Of a DNA stretch of 64,000 bases, positions 48,662-62,100 are shown in pieces. The DNA comes from Manduca sexta (taxonomy: Eukaryota > Arthropoda > Insecta > Lepidoptera > Sphingidae). The stretch is taken from the NCBI RefSeq assembly GCF_014839805.1, contig NC_051141.1, forward strand, positions 10,920,777-10,984,776, written 5' to 3'. Within the stretch, counting starts at the first letter, position 1, and every line of letters begins with the position of its first letter. The position numbers and the translations under genes are program-made. The notes under the pieces were generated by a model. It searched no databases and was not told the DNA's origin. It worked only from the letters and a program-made list of their open reading frames with translations.

Positions 48662-50768
48662 ATGCTCCTCGTAAGTCAATAATTTAATATAATAATATTA
48701 TCACAAGATGCTGCGCGTCACAGATTACCATTACACATGGATTTGACAATAGAATTCTGCCAGATTAGTGTTGTGCGTGAATTCATGCCACCAACACTAT
48801 TTAATCCAATAGGAGATGCCAGACTCACATGCACATAACGATTTCACTGTTAAAAAGCTATTTTATGTCCTGTTGATGTTAAACGCTTGCCAACCGCAAC
48901 CCTACAAAGCCTACATCTCGGGCAAAAAAAATACTGTTTGATTCATAAATGTTTGTGGAACTATATCACGACACATGGCCGTGATGCTTATAATTGGGTG
49001 ATTTGTTTGAATGATCATGAATCTGTATAAAAAAGTTTATTAACCAATAATATCTGCTTTTAGATACTGATGTCAATAATTATAGAGTCATCGATTGTGA
49101 CTGCTTCGTATGAATACGAGCCGAATGTTACCAAATCACTTTCTAATTCATCTGACATAAAAAAGGACATGTAAGTAATGATTAAATGTAATGCGTATAT
49201 CAATATAATACAATAGTAAAATATATTTTGTTACTTTATTTTTTTTAATAACCGATATTAAGTAGCCAAAGTAACAATAATTTACTTACTACTTTGGAGT
49301 GGTTTGTAAGGTACTTTGTATATTTGGTGACGATCAATTTATAATGTGAATCTTGTTATATATTACCCTCTATCGAGCAGGGCCCTCTTCTACTACTGGA
49401 GGGTTAAGGATTTAGTACACAAAGCTGGCTTGTGCGACTTGGAAAACTTCAGATAATTTCGAAATTGTTATAAATAAATCTAAGTATGAAGGTTTCAACG
49501 CGGTGTTTTACACCACCGTTAAAGCAAACGATAAATAATGACTATTTTTAATATTAGTGGCTATGAAAAAGTAGGATAGCATAATATATCCAATATTAGT
49601 TAATTAATAACTGTATAGGTATTAGAACTTTTAATTAACCATTTCTTTTAATCTTAGGTACGTTATACATGCGATGGTTTATCAAGTGGGAATTATCACG
49701 AACAAGACAAACAATGAAACCGACAGTAATATGTAAGTAAGAATATATAAGAAATAAGAGAACGTAACCAATGTAATTACTGGGTGTTATGAGACCAAAT
49801 ATATTATAAATGATGACGAGCACAGCACAAAACTACCGAGCGCCTAATAGTATCGAATAATGTGTGGTGTTGTTACTTTTGACAGCATTGGTTAGTTGTA
49901 CTATCTACCATCAAGCGACTTTTCGTCTCCTTAATTGTATAAAAATACAAAAAATTATTAAGTATCATACATACATAGTTGTTAGATTGTATGTATGTAA
50001 TACCGTGATTAATTTTAAATAAGTAATATTTTTCAGCGGAAAAGAAGAAGCAGTCACATTTTTCCATTCCAATGGCTCAAAAATTGACTTCAGTAAAATA
50101 CCCCAGCCGGTACTAACAAACGTGACTGCGCAAAGTTTAGTGGGCATAGTACCAAGCTCGTCTGCGGAACTAAATACGCCTTTGCTACCAAATATTTCAA
50201 ATCACTGGAATATTCTACAACATACAGGCAAGTGTAATGCTTAATAAGTACCTATGGATATTTTTTTATTGGAACTAAACAACATAAACGTAAGAGTATA
50301 AGCCTAGTTTTAAAATAAAAATAAATCTAATTGCAAGATAGTCATATTTCTAGTTAAAAATTGGTGCATAAAACTCAAGATATGATATTGTTTTCCCTAG
50401 CCTGCGTATTTTCGTTATTAAGTACCAAATAAATAATGATCATTTTTGAATTGTTAAACAATAAATGGTAGGATATTTCAGGAAAGCCACTGAATCAACA
50501 TGGGATCAATAAAATGCAAGCAGAAGACGTGAACCATAACCCCAGCCGATTATATAAAAGAGATAACGCTATTAACGTAAATGAGACCATTAAGATTGTA
50601 AAAGGAACTGCATTGATACCCAAAGAGGCTGGACTTCACTCTATAGCTATACCACCATTACTGGCTCTTAATAACAACTTCACAACAATACCCGTGCCAA
50701 TTCCTAACACTTCTATCGTACATTACGCCAAAATTAATACACTTGTTCACAATCCCGAAATGTTGTAA
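48662..50768 (+). CDS. Small sequon-rich secreted protein (unrecognised)
   Basis: Five exons join in phase to 222 residues: 48662-48670, 49064-49170, 49658-49732, 50037-50227 and 50482-50768. The first exon codes for only MLL; with exon 2 it makes a signal peptide (MLLILMSIIIESSIVTA, cut before SYEYEP). The mature protein has about ten Asn-X-Ser/Thr sequons (NVT, NSS, NKT, NET, NGS, NVT, NIS, NET, NFT, NTS) and no Cys, so it is probably a heavily glycosylated extracellular or lumenal protein. Intron 4 uses a GC donor (ACAG|GCAAGT); the nearby GT would force an early stop, so the GC-AG reading is preferred. A TATA box precedes it and AATAAA follows at 51016. No family is recognised; a fast-evolving lepidopteran-specific protein is likely. 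Confidence 0.7.
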
Positions 50769-51015
50769 AATGGATAATCACCTATTTTGTTGAAAATATA
50801 AAGCAGGTCGATTTTAACGTTAAACACTAGCGATTAATAATTAGTAATTAGGTATCTATTATAATTAGGTAATTTGTATAGCATTAGCGCAGAATGTTTT
50901 TGGCGTTTAGCTCTAAAATAAGATAGACCACACAAATATTAGTAACTAGTAAACACAATTCAGTTTAAGTTTCATAGTATTGTCTATTCATAGTTAAGAA
51001 GTATGAAGCCATAAA

Positions 51016-51021
51016 AATAAA
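51016..51021 (+). terminator. Candidate polyadenylation signal of the secreted-protein gene
   Basis: AATAAA about 250 bases after the stop codon. Confidence 0.45.
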
Positions 51022-52293
51022 TTATCAAGTTTAAAAATATGTCACATTGGCGCAGTATTAAAACGTAAGAAAAAGTGTGCCCTCTAATAATTTGTTACGA
51101 AAGGTCTTCCCCAATCTACTGATACTTAATTAATAACTGACGTAATATGAATAATAAAATCATCTTCATGCAACAATAGTTATTATTTTTACCATTGCGG
51201 AATAAAGGAGTTGCTTGTTACATTACAAAACAATAAATATTGATCTGACACTTTAAAAATATAATATTTTATTTTAGTGGAAATTTTTTTCGTCATCAAT
51301 AAACCCGTACGTAATGTGTAATTATATTATCTTCTGGGTGTTATATGGTAGAAAAAAAGATGATAATATTATTGACTAGGTGTTGTTCGCGATTTCACTC
51401 GCGTAGTATGCCTTCCCGCTGCTAAAGTCCCAACAACACCGAACAGTACCAACGCTATTTATTTTAAAAAAATCTCCCATGAGAGCAAATATGTTCAACC
51501 AGAACATGCGTCTAACCATTCAGTTGTTTCTGCGTTTCCTTTCCACAAACCTGAAAACATCACAAAATAATCACAATCTTTCGCATTTATATTTTCTATT
51601 AATAAGACTTTTAATCGACGTATTCTCAATTTATATTGTGAAAAATATTCATTATCCAATTCAATGCTATTCAAATTTCTAATGTCATACAAAATTAGAC
51701 CTAAAAGGGAGGAGACGGGGAGGCAGCGGCGAGTGAGGGTAGGGTGTCGTTATTCCATTGTCTCGTACAGATGTAAAAAAAGCTAGGGCACCAAAATTGA
51801 GAATATACTGTTGAATTTTACTTCTAACGATTAAAATATCTAGGAATGTTTTTAAAAGTGTTGCATTTATATGATAAAATATAATTAAAATTGTAATCAA
51901 ATTACGAATTCGAAATTCTAATAGAATTATATAAGATTATATGATTTTACTACAAAAAAAGAGCAGGAGTGCTTAAATCTGGAACTAACTTGTCTATAAT
52001 TTCATATTCCTACTAGTCAGACAGTCTCTTTGTAAACAATTTATAAGAATTTTCGACCGAGAGAGCTGAGTAATCAACGCATGTGCTGGTTTCGCGCATG
52101 CGTTACCACACCTTAATGATTTCTCCTACCTTAGCTGCTTTCAAAGACTTACGCTCGAGGCTTCAACACATAATGTGATAAAAGGAGGTTTATATTAAAA
52201 ATGAGGCACGGCTTATGATATTAACTTCACCTGTCCATCGTACGTGATAGTACGAAGGAAGACGGGAATTCTGGAGGCGTATGTGTGATTGAA
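51022..52293. other. Intergenic region before the PDZ gene
   Basis: Mostly AT-rich. A CTAG flanked on the left by A at 51376-51379, with GTGTTGTTCGCGATTTCACT after it, looks like the 3' end of a Helitron on the minus strand; its other end was not found. Nothing else is supported. Confidence 0.35.
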
Positions 52294-55200
52294 ATGAGTT
52301 CTCCTAAATTGAATGAGAGATGTCCGAGCAACATGAGCAATGGCAAAAAACATTTGAGTAACGATTCTAAAGAAGATTCACTGGATAATTCGGTAAGTAC
52401 AGAGATAAAGCATTTTGTGCCTATATAATGTCTTGTGCCTGTTGTATATAGTTTTATCATCTTTGAGGGATTAATAACTTATACGTCCTTTTAAGATAAG
52501 AGAGTCAATTAAATCGGAGAGGCCTAGCGGTAAAAATGAAGAGGACTGGAGACGGCGCACTATCATTGTAGAAAAGAAAAATGGCAGTTATGGTTTTACG
52601 CTTCAAAGTTACGGAATACATTACAAAAAGGTACGTCTCATGCCAATTACTATAATATATTACGGTTTTGGTGGTAGGGATTATCATTTACAAGAAATAT
52701 GCGCAAACAGCAAAGCGATTTATTAAAGAATGTGATAGCAGTAAAGATAATATTATAATCTGTTATAGATAATTTTAAGATTTATTATTGAGTTCTTGAA
52801 ACGTTTTATGTCACCTACGCGCTTTGTTGTGCGACTACAAAACTTAATTCATGTTTAGGATAAATTATATTTTTTCTTTTCCGTATACAAATAATATACC
52901 ATTATAAAAATAGAAATTGAAAAAAATAGACATTAAACTCACGCCTCTACAAGCTGTGTATGTTTTGACTGATATTACTATACAATAATGATGCGAGTTA
53001 TTAGTCGATAAAGCTGTTACAACGACACCGAACATTTTGAATTGCTAGTTTTTATTTAAATCGGCCGTCATAGATATTTTGTACAGCGGATACTATTAAA
53101 TGATTAAAAATTGTAATAAAACTTAAAAAATACTATAAATATCTAGTGTGAATACAGTATCAGAAAAAGTTATAATAAAAAAAATACGCTCATGCCTGAC
53201 TTCGTTATCGTGGGTGTACCTGCAATTAACCGGTGCGCCTTAACAATAAGGGTGTGTCCCATTTTGCCTTTGAAAGTGTCAGTCATGGAAAATTTTATTT
53301 GCTTTGCTTTGACTCCATATTTCCAAAAAAAAAAATGTTGAAAACAAATATGTAATTATACGTTTAGGGATAATAATTCATAAAAGTTGATTAGATTGTT
53401 CAATAAAAACTTTGATCAATAAAATAATTAATATTGCTTTTATAAAAACATTTTCAATTACTTACCCAAATAAAATTTAAAATTACATTATAATCAAAAA
53501 CTTTATTTAGAAAAGGAACTTATTTAAAGAAAAATATAAGAAATAATCTTTAAATTAAATCGACTACATATGTCCTCCAAAATATTCTAATTATTATCTT
53601 GTTAACGAATATACCCCTTTTACCTCTTTATTATTAGAGAGGCGGCCAAAATTCGGTTCCTTATATTATACAATCTTTTCCAGGAACAAGAGATAGAGGT
53701 TATCACGTATGTAGACCACGTAGAGGTGGACGGCCCAGCTGCGATAGCTGGCATGCGAGAAGGAGATGTCATCTTGTCCATCAACGGCGCCGACGTCGAA
53801 CGAGCTGATCATGCCAACATCGTCGACGCTATTAACGGTTGTGACGCCAGAATGAGAATGGTTGTTATTTTTGAAGACTGCGTGCGTAAAGTTGAATTGC
53901 ACCTTAAATATATAAACCTTCAACGAGCGCTACAATCTAAAATGCGAGAACTTGAGCAATTAACTATTCGTGAAAGGCAACTCTTCGATTCCAACTGGAA
54001 AACGCACAGTTTACCTTCGCAAAAAAAGAAATCTTCTCCTGCAGATATCATATCTGACTCAGAAGAAAACAACGTCAACGAAACTATAAACAACACTTAT
54101 TGTAGGCCTACACTTTCAAGCGAAAATGTTACTGCTGCAAAACCACCTCAGCCTAATGTATTTATGTATCAGTACTTAGATCCTAGATACGGAGCCTGTC
54201 TTATTCAACCAAACATACACACAGGCAGTTTTGTAATTACTGTAGGTTCCCCGAGAAACCGACGCGATTGTCACCATTGCGTCATCAAAACTCCAGGCGA
54301 ATGCCACCGTTCTAATGATACATATAAATCACATAGCGGCAAACACACTAAAGTTCAGAGAAGCACTCATAACCACAGCTGTGCTCCATGTATGCCGGCA
54401 TACAATAATCAGGACGCTAATAGTCTCGAAGCTTACGATCTAGCTAGCCCTTGTTGTGACCCACATTGTGTACCAAACACGAGGAAAAAAGTTAGAAAGA
54501 AAAAGGAATGTTCTAAAGAACACAAAAGGAAGGAAAAATGTTTCCAGGTTGACAAAGCAACACAAAAGCCAGATACAGTACCTCACACTCGGACAAAGAA
54601 GGTCTGCTCTTCTGGTCATTGCTCGAATCGTTACAGATATTTAACGACTGAATCTACTCAAACCAGCCAGTGCAGCCTGCAGTCATATGCAACCAGTAAT
54701 GCCACAGTCCCATGTGACAATTCAGCTTCTAGTTACAGTACCTCATTAAGCAGTGATACATTATTTTGGGATAACGATCGGTCGGAAATACAAGCCTCGC
54801 CAAAAATACAATATCAAAGTTCCCATCAACATGTCAAACCGAAGTCTTGGGATAATTTAACCACTAAAGCGTTCGGAGGTTACGGATTTGGATATGGATA
54901 CTTGGATACAGCTACGAAGCAATCGAACCGGTCCAAAAGCCACGGTCGTAGTCACAGCGGGCGTAGTACACAAAGTCATCACGAGTACCAACATCATGTG
55001 CAAGAGAAGCATTCTCACCGGGTACCCGTGACCTCACATCACTATTCTGTCTATGCAAGGAATCACAGTCATTGTGCGCCGACTAAATCCACCGAAAGTT
55101 TGATAGTGGTTCCTAAATACCAATTGGAAAGTAGTGGTTCCGAAAGTAGGTTGGCTTGCGAATGTGCTGAGTCTATTGAATACTATCGTCGAATTAATGT

Positions 55201-55318
55201 GACCAAAAGCCCAGCAGAATCACATTCTTCTGGCTACTACACTCAACACATCATGTACCCAACCCATACATATAAGAAGAAGGAACCAAACGTTAGTTCG
55301 GAAATAACGCGACTATAA
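52294..55318 (+). CDS. Tamalin/CYTIP-like PDZ scaffold protein
   Basis: Three exons join in phase 0 to 622 residues: 52294-52392, 52496-52630 and 53684-55318. The PDZ domain (about residues 54-150) starts [20 protein letters not shown], with GYGF-loop equivalent YGFTLQSYG. It continues with [20 protein letters not shown] and VEGIRH-like [10 protein letters not shown], and runs into a helix ([20 protein letters not shown]) as in Tamalin (GRASP) and CYTIP. By family these bind cytohesins and receptors and organise trafficking at the cell cortex. The remaining 440 residues are unlike the vertebrate proteins: rich in His, Ser, Cys, Tyr and Thr, with no second domain, ending SSEITRL, a class I PDZ ligand (T-R-L). 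A frame open upstream of 52294 to a stop at 52222 leaves a further 5' exon possible. Confidence 0.87.
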
Positions 55319-55838
55319 ATACATTGTTCCGATTTCATTAAAGTTAGTTTTCATGTTCTACCATAAGTTAAATATGTAACTTAACTGGTTTTATTCTTCT
55401 TTGATACATTGAAGAGTACTGATGCGTAGATGATGCTCAGTATTTAAGTCAATCTATGCTATACATACCTATTGTCATATTGTTGGTTTTATAGTTTTTA
55501 ATATTAAACTGAAAGAATTCTCCCTCGGTTTGCTTTATTTCATAGCCTTTCTCCATAAATTTAACTAAACTTTTTATGTAGGTATTTAGTAATGATCAAA
55601 ACAGATTCGACCTATTATTATCCCGCTGCAATGAGCGTTGGTTGGCGCAGGTGTGCAATACCCTTATTTAAACATGCTGCAGATTTTTTTTGACTTACTG
55701 TTTGAGAAAGCAATCCTGGCTGGCTGATTTTTTTCGGGCTAATCTTATTGGAAAACTCACAAAAGACTTGCCTTTACTGAGATTCCAAATACGCTACCTC
55801 TAAACTCAGGAAGCGACAGTGATATCAAATCGATAATC

Positions 55839-55844
55839 AATAAA
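55839..55844 (+). terminator. Candidate polyadenylation signal of the PDZ gene
   Basis: AATAAA about 520 bases after the stop codon; no closer canonical signal is seen. Confidence 0.3.
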
Positions 55845-56151
55845 TGATTTTATAATAATCGACTACCATGATAATATCTTATAAATTGTTGTTTTAAAAC
55901 TTTATGTTTTACTTATCAAATATCTATGATAAAATAATTAAATTCGTTTGGTAATTATAATTGTAGTGATAGAAATTTACTTCCTCATGTTTGAAATAGA
56001 AGTGTGGCAAATTCATCCGCTATCGCCGAAATTGGGTGGGTGAACTTATATCTGTTACGGGTTCATCTTGGGTTGCGAGGGTCAGATGGCGGACAGTGCG
56101 CCTACCAAGCTCTCCTAACGGCAGAGTGTCGCCGCGCACCATCGCATCGTC

Positions 56152-59100
56152 ATGCGTCGTACCGCGCTGATCGCCCCTCTACGGCCCGCGCGGCTCATAC
56201 CGCTTTTCTCTACTGTTTTCATACTTACGGTTTTATTGAAATCTTCAACAGCAGCAAAGCAATCTCAGGTAAGACTATTATATATAGAAATATTCAATGG
56301 CAACAACAATAATTTAAAGAGAGTTTTACTGCCCGATCAGTCTTTAGCATTCGCAATAACTGCTTCTCTGTTGAAATCCCGTTAATCAAATGGAAGAACA
56401 TTAGCTAAAAAGAAAGATGAATTAATAATGTGAACATTTACTCTAAGTTTTTTTGCAGCAATATCTAGTCTGTAAGGACATCGAAACTGACGTATGTTTA
56501 ACATGGCCAAAGGATCACGAAGACGGTTTAAGATTAATTAGATCAATATATCCGGATTTTGACTATACACGTAAATGTGGTTATAGTCAGTTGCGAGTTA
56601 TTTCACCCCACCAAAGATTCCTTACGGTAATATGCATGGATTTCATATTATTATTGAATTCGATATTTTTATAATATGCCAGGCGAAACTGCTTGCTATG
56701 AGTAACTGTGTTTCCATTTACTTTCATGTAGCTAAAGAAGCTGTGCGATATGTTTTTAAAAACTTTAGCAATCGTAATTTGCATAATAACCGACGAACTC
56801 CCGGATTATTATTTCCGTAGTAACTGACGAATATGTCTTGAGATTTGCATGTGACCCCAATATATAAGATTTAGATGGAACACGTTATCAGTTCGTAATG
56901 TTTGAATATAACAGAAATGCAAACAAATGACGACTGTGGCTTATTTTGATTTTATAATCGTGGGTAGTAAAATAAAAACTATTGGATAGTATGCTTTATT
57001 TCGGGCTAAAATTTTTTTTTGTAGAGGCCCAAATTAGAAAATATTATATTACCTAATATATTTTGAAATGGCTCGAAGACAAAAAATAATTTACTCAGTT
57101 ATTATGTTTTTTATATTAGAAGATAACACTTTTGTCAAGGTTGATTGTCTCTCCCTGGCCGTTTCACAATAGTTTATTATCGTAAATGGAACAATTAACT
57201 TTAATGTGTCAAGGCAAAGTAACTTAGGTTTATTTTTTTTAAGTACAAAGAGATATAAAACAAGTTACTCTGAGTTTATACTAGTGCTTAATCGCTGTCA
57301 TATGACGGTTAATATAATAAGCTAAAAGCAATAAAAATCTGTTTCAATTACAATGCATTCCGTATAATTAAAGTTAATTTATACTCAATTCAGTTGCTAT
57401 AACTAACATTTCTAATTAAATATAGATTTTACTGCATTATAAATTTTATTCATTTATAATTAGCTTGAACTTTAAATATAATCAACATTAAATTTGTTTC
57501 AGCAAAGCAACCTGTTAGGGAAAAAGGATTGTATATTAAAAAGAAATGTCTATTTAGGATACTTAAAAATGTTGCGATACAATGTTGAGTAATAAATTAA
57601 GCGATATAAGATCTATAACGTGATTTTAATATAAACGCATTTTAATATTAATTAGCTCACGCATATATAGATACTTACACATTCACGCCTTTTATCTTCA
57701 ACGAGGTAGACATAGGTGAAAACTGTGCATCCATTTAACGGAAAACTGTTTTATTGTCTTTTTTTGTGGCGATCGTGTGTTTCTTTTAATTGAAAACTTA
57801 TACAAATTTTGATTGTCAAGATTAGCAATGGAACCCAAGCGACACAGTGCATAAAGCTTGACACCGCTATTGGTCCCATGACGCGATATTTAATTTCTCA
57901 TTATTTATGACACAGTTTTTCCAATATCAATAACTTTAAGTTTCTAATTAGTATCTGTCACAAATTGTGATCTGTCGATCTACTGTCTGTTGAATTCGTA
58001 ACTTTAGAACAAAGTTTTTAAGCTTCTTTGTTTTACCAAATCTTTTTGAACCTACTTATTCGATTGTACGATCAATCTGACGTAAATCCTCCCAAGATCA
58101 CAGATTCAACCAATGTTATCATTAAACAACAAACATTATATACGATATATTGAATCAGGTGGCGCCTATTGATGATGAATCTGAAAACATTATCTTCTGC
58201 AAAATAGAGAAAATAATCGAAAAACACCCAAATGATTGGACGTTATCAAAAATGGAAAATAGTATTCATAGAACGCGGAGACAAACTCCTTATTCCCTCA
58301 GAGGCCGGTACCGAGGACAAACGCAATCTCAATACTTAGCCATAGATCACGGTAGCGGTAAAGACGATGGGAAAGCAGAAGCCCATTCTGCTGCAGATTC
58401 TTCTAGGGCAAGTGTCAGTAAGTACTCTATCGGTTTTTTTTTGCCTTATCAATTGAGAGCAGTCATGCTACTTGCATATTCAGGAACAAAATTCATCATC
58501 AATGAAATCATATCAGAACCTATCTTTTAAATGCCCACAGTAACAATTGTCACATATCTATGCTCATAAATGAATTATTATTTAGACGTACTAAAAATAA
58601 TATTACATCATCTCATAATATACTTAATTACTTTTTTAGGCGGAAGCAGTGGTATGGGTCAAGCACAGAGTCAAACGATGTATGATCCGAGTTGTGACAA
58701 CTGTGTGGGGCGGGCCGATTCAGACGTGGAAAGTTTAAAGCGCAGACCATTCGACTCTCAAGGTGGTGGTTCTTCTGGTGCAACGTATGTACAACTTTCA
58801 TTAATTTAAGTCATAAACATATTATTATACATTTAATGCATTTTCTGATGAAACTATAATTATACAGCATAAAAAGTAATTTCCAATCTCAAGATTAAGT
58901 TAAACGCTAAAGACGGTAGATTAAATTGAGTAAATGTACGGATAAGTACAAAATACTTATGCCAAAATCAAAATTGGGCACCTCCTTTGTTCTAATGCAA
59001 CGAAGCTATAAATTGTATTATTATGGCTGCTGCTGAGAGGTCCTGGGTTAGATGACCAATCTGGGCAATTATAAATTGTGCAGATTTTTCTAACACGTGA

Positions 59101-62100
59101 CAGGGTTGACGTCAGGCAGGAAGAGGGCCATAAAAATAAGGGTAGCGCATTTTCATAACATAGAGAAAAATGGTCATAATGCCGATCCCACATCAAATTT
59201 GTACAGTATACTATTTGTATAAAGCTGAAGAATTTGTTTGTTTGAACGTTCTAATCTCAGAAAATACTGGTTACATTAAAAAAAATGGTTAGCCCATTTA
59301 TCAAGGAAAGCTATAGGCTATACAACATTACACTATGGCCAACAGGAGCTTAGCATCATTGAAAAATATTACGGGGAAAATGCATTATTTTTAGAGATTC
59401 CGTTGGTGCGCTGCGTAAACGGTTTAATGTTACGCAAAAAAACATGTATAACGGAATAATTCCTCTTACAGAGTTCTAAAAAAAATATATTTTAAAACAA
59501 AGACCCCCACCGCGTCTGTCGGCTTGTCTGAACGCGATAAACTCAAAAATCATCCCACAATTTCAGATTAAATTTTGTATGGAGATAGTTTGAAACCCTG
59601 GGAACGACATAGGCTACTTTCTATCCCGGAAATATATATAGCAGGACTTTTATCCCAGAAAACTCTTTCACGCGGACGGAACCGTGATCAAAAGCCAGTC
59701 GGGGATATAAAAGGAGAATGATAATATAGTGCAAGCCAAAGCGTAAAGTTATAATAACATAGAGTATAGAATCGTAGTCATAATAAATAACATTATTATA
59801 CAGTTAAAATCAAATATATCTTACATAAACTATAATATACAGAATTCTTTGAAATCCGTATTATTTACTACATTGCGTTTTATCAAACATTTTGGCACCA
59901 ATCTGCAAAAAATCTAAATCACATCTACAGTTTATCTTGTAAATAGGTCACAAGGGGCTGTCACACACGTCATTAATTACGTTACAAAGATTAGTTTCTA
60001 AAAATGTACTCAATTATTATACTACATTATTACACTTCAATAATATAATATGAATAGCGAAACAAGTAATTATGATTATTGCTCTTAGGCTTACTCTAAT
60101 TTTATATCTATGTATTTTATTCGTATTGGTCTTTGGAACCTTAATAATTCAGGGTTCGCTACTTGACTAAAGATAACGGAGCCCCAAATTGATATTAATA
60201 TATTACCCTATTTACTGACGCAATATAGACTTACCTAAACTTAGCTTTGAATCATTTGTCACAAAGAATAAAATATGAATTTAGGTTTTTCGTTTTTTAA
60301 CTATTCAGGTCCTTTTTCCCCATGATGCTTTGGTCCTAAACTGGTGGAAATTGTTCAGATTCACCTTTCAGCAGTGTTTTGATAGTATATAAAAATGCGA
60401 TGAAACTTTATTTAGAGGGATTCAAGTTTTTCAAAGACAAATGATCATAAACATATATAGATTTTTTTTTTTGTAACATCTTCAACTTATTTCACAAACA
60501 CGACACAGTCCTATCATAGTTTAAATTATTAGGCATCATACTTGTTTGTGACCTTTGTCCCATGTTTATGTTGTGTTTATGCTTTTATAAATTATTTCAG
60601 TCCTATTGGGGGATCTAATTCACCCGGCACTGGATCCTATGGAATCAACGCAGGAGGTAGGCCAAGTGCACATGGAAATTATGGACCTAATCAAGGCGGC
60701 AGACCTGGCGAAGGTACTTTGTACGGTCCTAACGGACCCAGTAGTGCAGGCTATGGACCCAACGTAAATGGTGGCAGTGGTAATGGTGCATTCAAACCAA
60801 ATACGGGGATGGGTTCTGCGCCACCGGGAGCTTATGGTGTGAATCAAAATGTACCCAGTGGAAGCGGAGGATACGGCCCAAGTCATGGAATGCCTAGTGG
60901 AGGAGGTACAGACGGCATTGCTCCAAATCAAAATGGAGGTTACGGGGGTAGTCAACCTGGTGTACCAGAAATTAATCGTGGGGATTTCCCGTCAGGTTCA
61001 AGCGTTCACGGTGGCGCACCAGGTGGAAGTTTGGGTTATTTACCACATCAAGTAGGTGCAGAAAGATATCCTTCGAATCAAAATGGTATACCACATAGCA
61101 CAGGCACTAGCAACCTTCAAGGTGGATCTCCTGGAGGGAATAGCTATGGAACAAATCAAGGAGGTGGCTACAGTCCCCCTAACCAACTCACTATGCCAGG
61201 TTATGGATCCAGCAATTATGGACCTGGTCAACATGTACTGTCTCCTAGTGGTAGTGAGGTTTATGGACCGAACCAAAGTGGCTTACCCCGAGGCTCTGGT
61301 GGAAAAAACACATTTGGGCCAGGCCAAAACAGTTTACAAAGTGGCAATGGACCTTATGGACCTAATCAAATAGGTGGAACAGGTGACAATAGAGTATACG
61401 AACCATCGCAAAGTGGTTTGCCTTCTAATGGTTACATTCCTGGCCAACAGAGCACGTCACAATTTAAACCCAGTCAAATTGGACAAACACCATCTCACGG
61501 GACTTATGGTAGTTCAAATTGGCCTTCAACAAGAGTATTTTCAGGCCCTGATGGAACAACATATTATTGCTGTGTTGCCGGCCCTAACAACAATCCTCAA
61601 TATTATAAGCTAGATGGTAATGGCTTACCTGTAGCTGGAACACAAACGAGTTCTCCATACGATACCACAGGGCAAGGTTCCGGGTCAGGTGTACCACAGT
61701 CTTTGCTTAGTCCTAATGGACCTTATTCAAATAACAAACCGTTTGTGTCTGGAAGCGGTAGCTCAATTGGACCATATGGAACATATGGAAGTGGCCCTAA
61801 CCAGGGCAATGCATATCCTGGGACATACAACTCTGTAAGTCCTCGAGGACCTGATAGCTTGCCACAAAGTGGTGGTCCATATACTCCAGGCATTAGGGGG
61901 GATCCCCTTGGTTCGGGAGGAACTGGGCAATACGGCTCAATTCCATCAGGAGGTCAAAGTGGCATGACTTCACCTGGTGAACAGGGAACGGGTAACTTAC
62001 AAGGGCCAGGAAATTTCCAGGGCCCAGGTGGCTCACAAGGGCAAGGAGGTTTACAGGGCCCAGGTGGTTTGCAAGGTCAAGGGAGTTTACAGGGTCAAGG

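Noticed and set aside
60542..60600. Upstream ATG extension of the 898-codon frame (MFVTFVPCLCC...)
   Set aside because: It looks like a signal peptide, but it lies before the acceptor ATTATTTCAG at 60591-60600, and four upstream exons join in correct phase to 60601.
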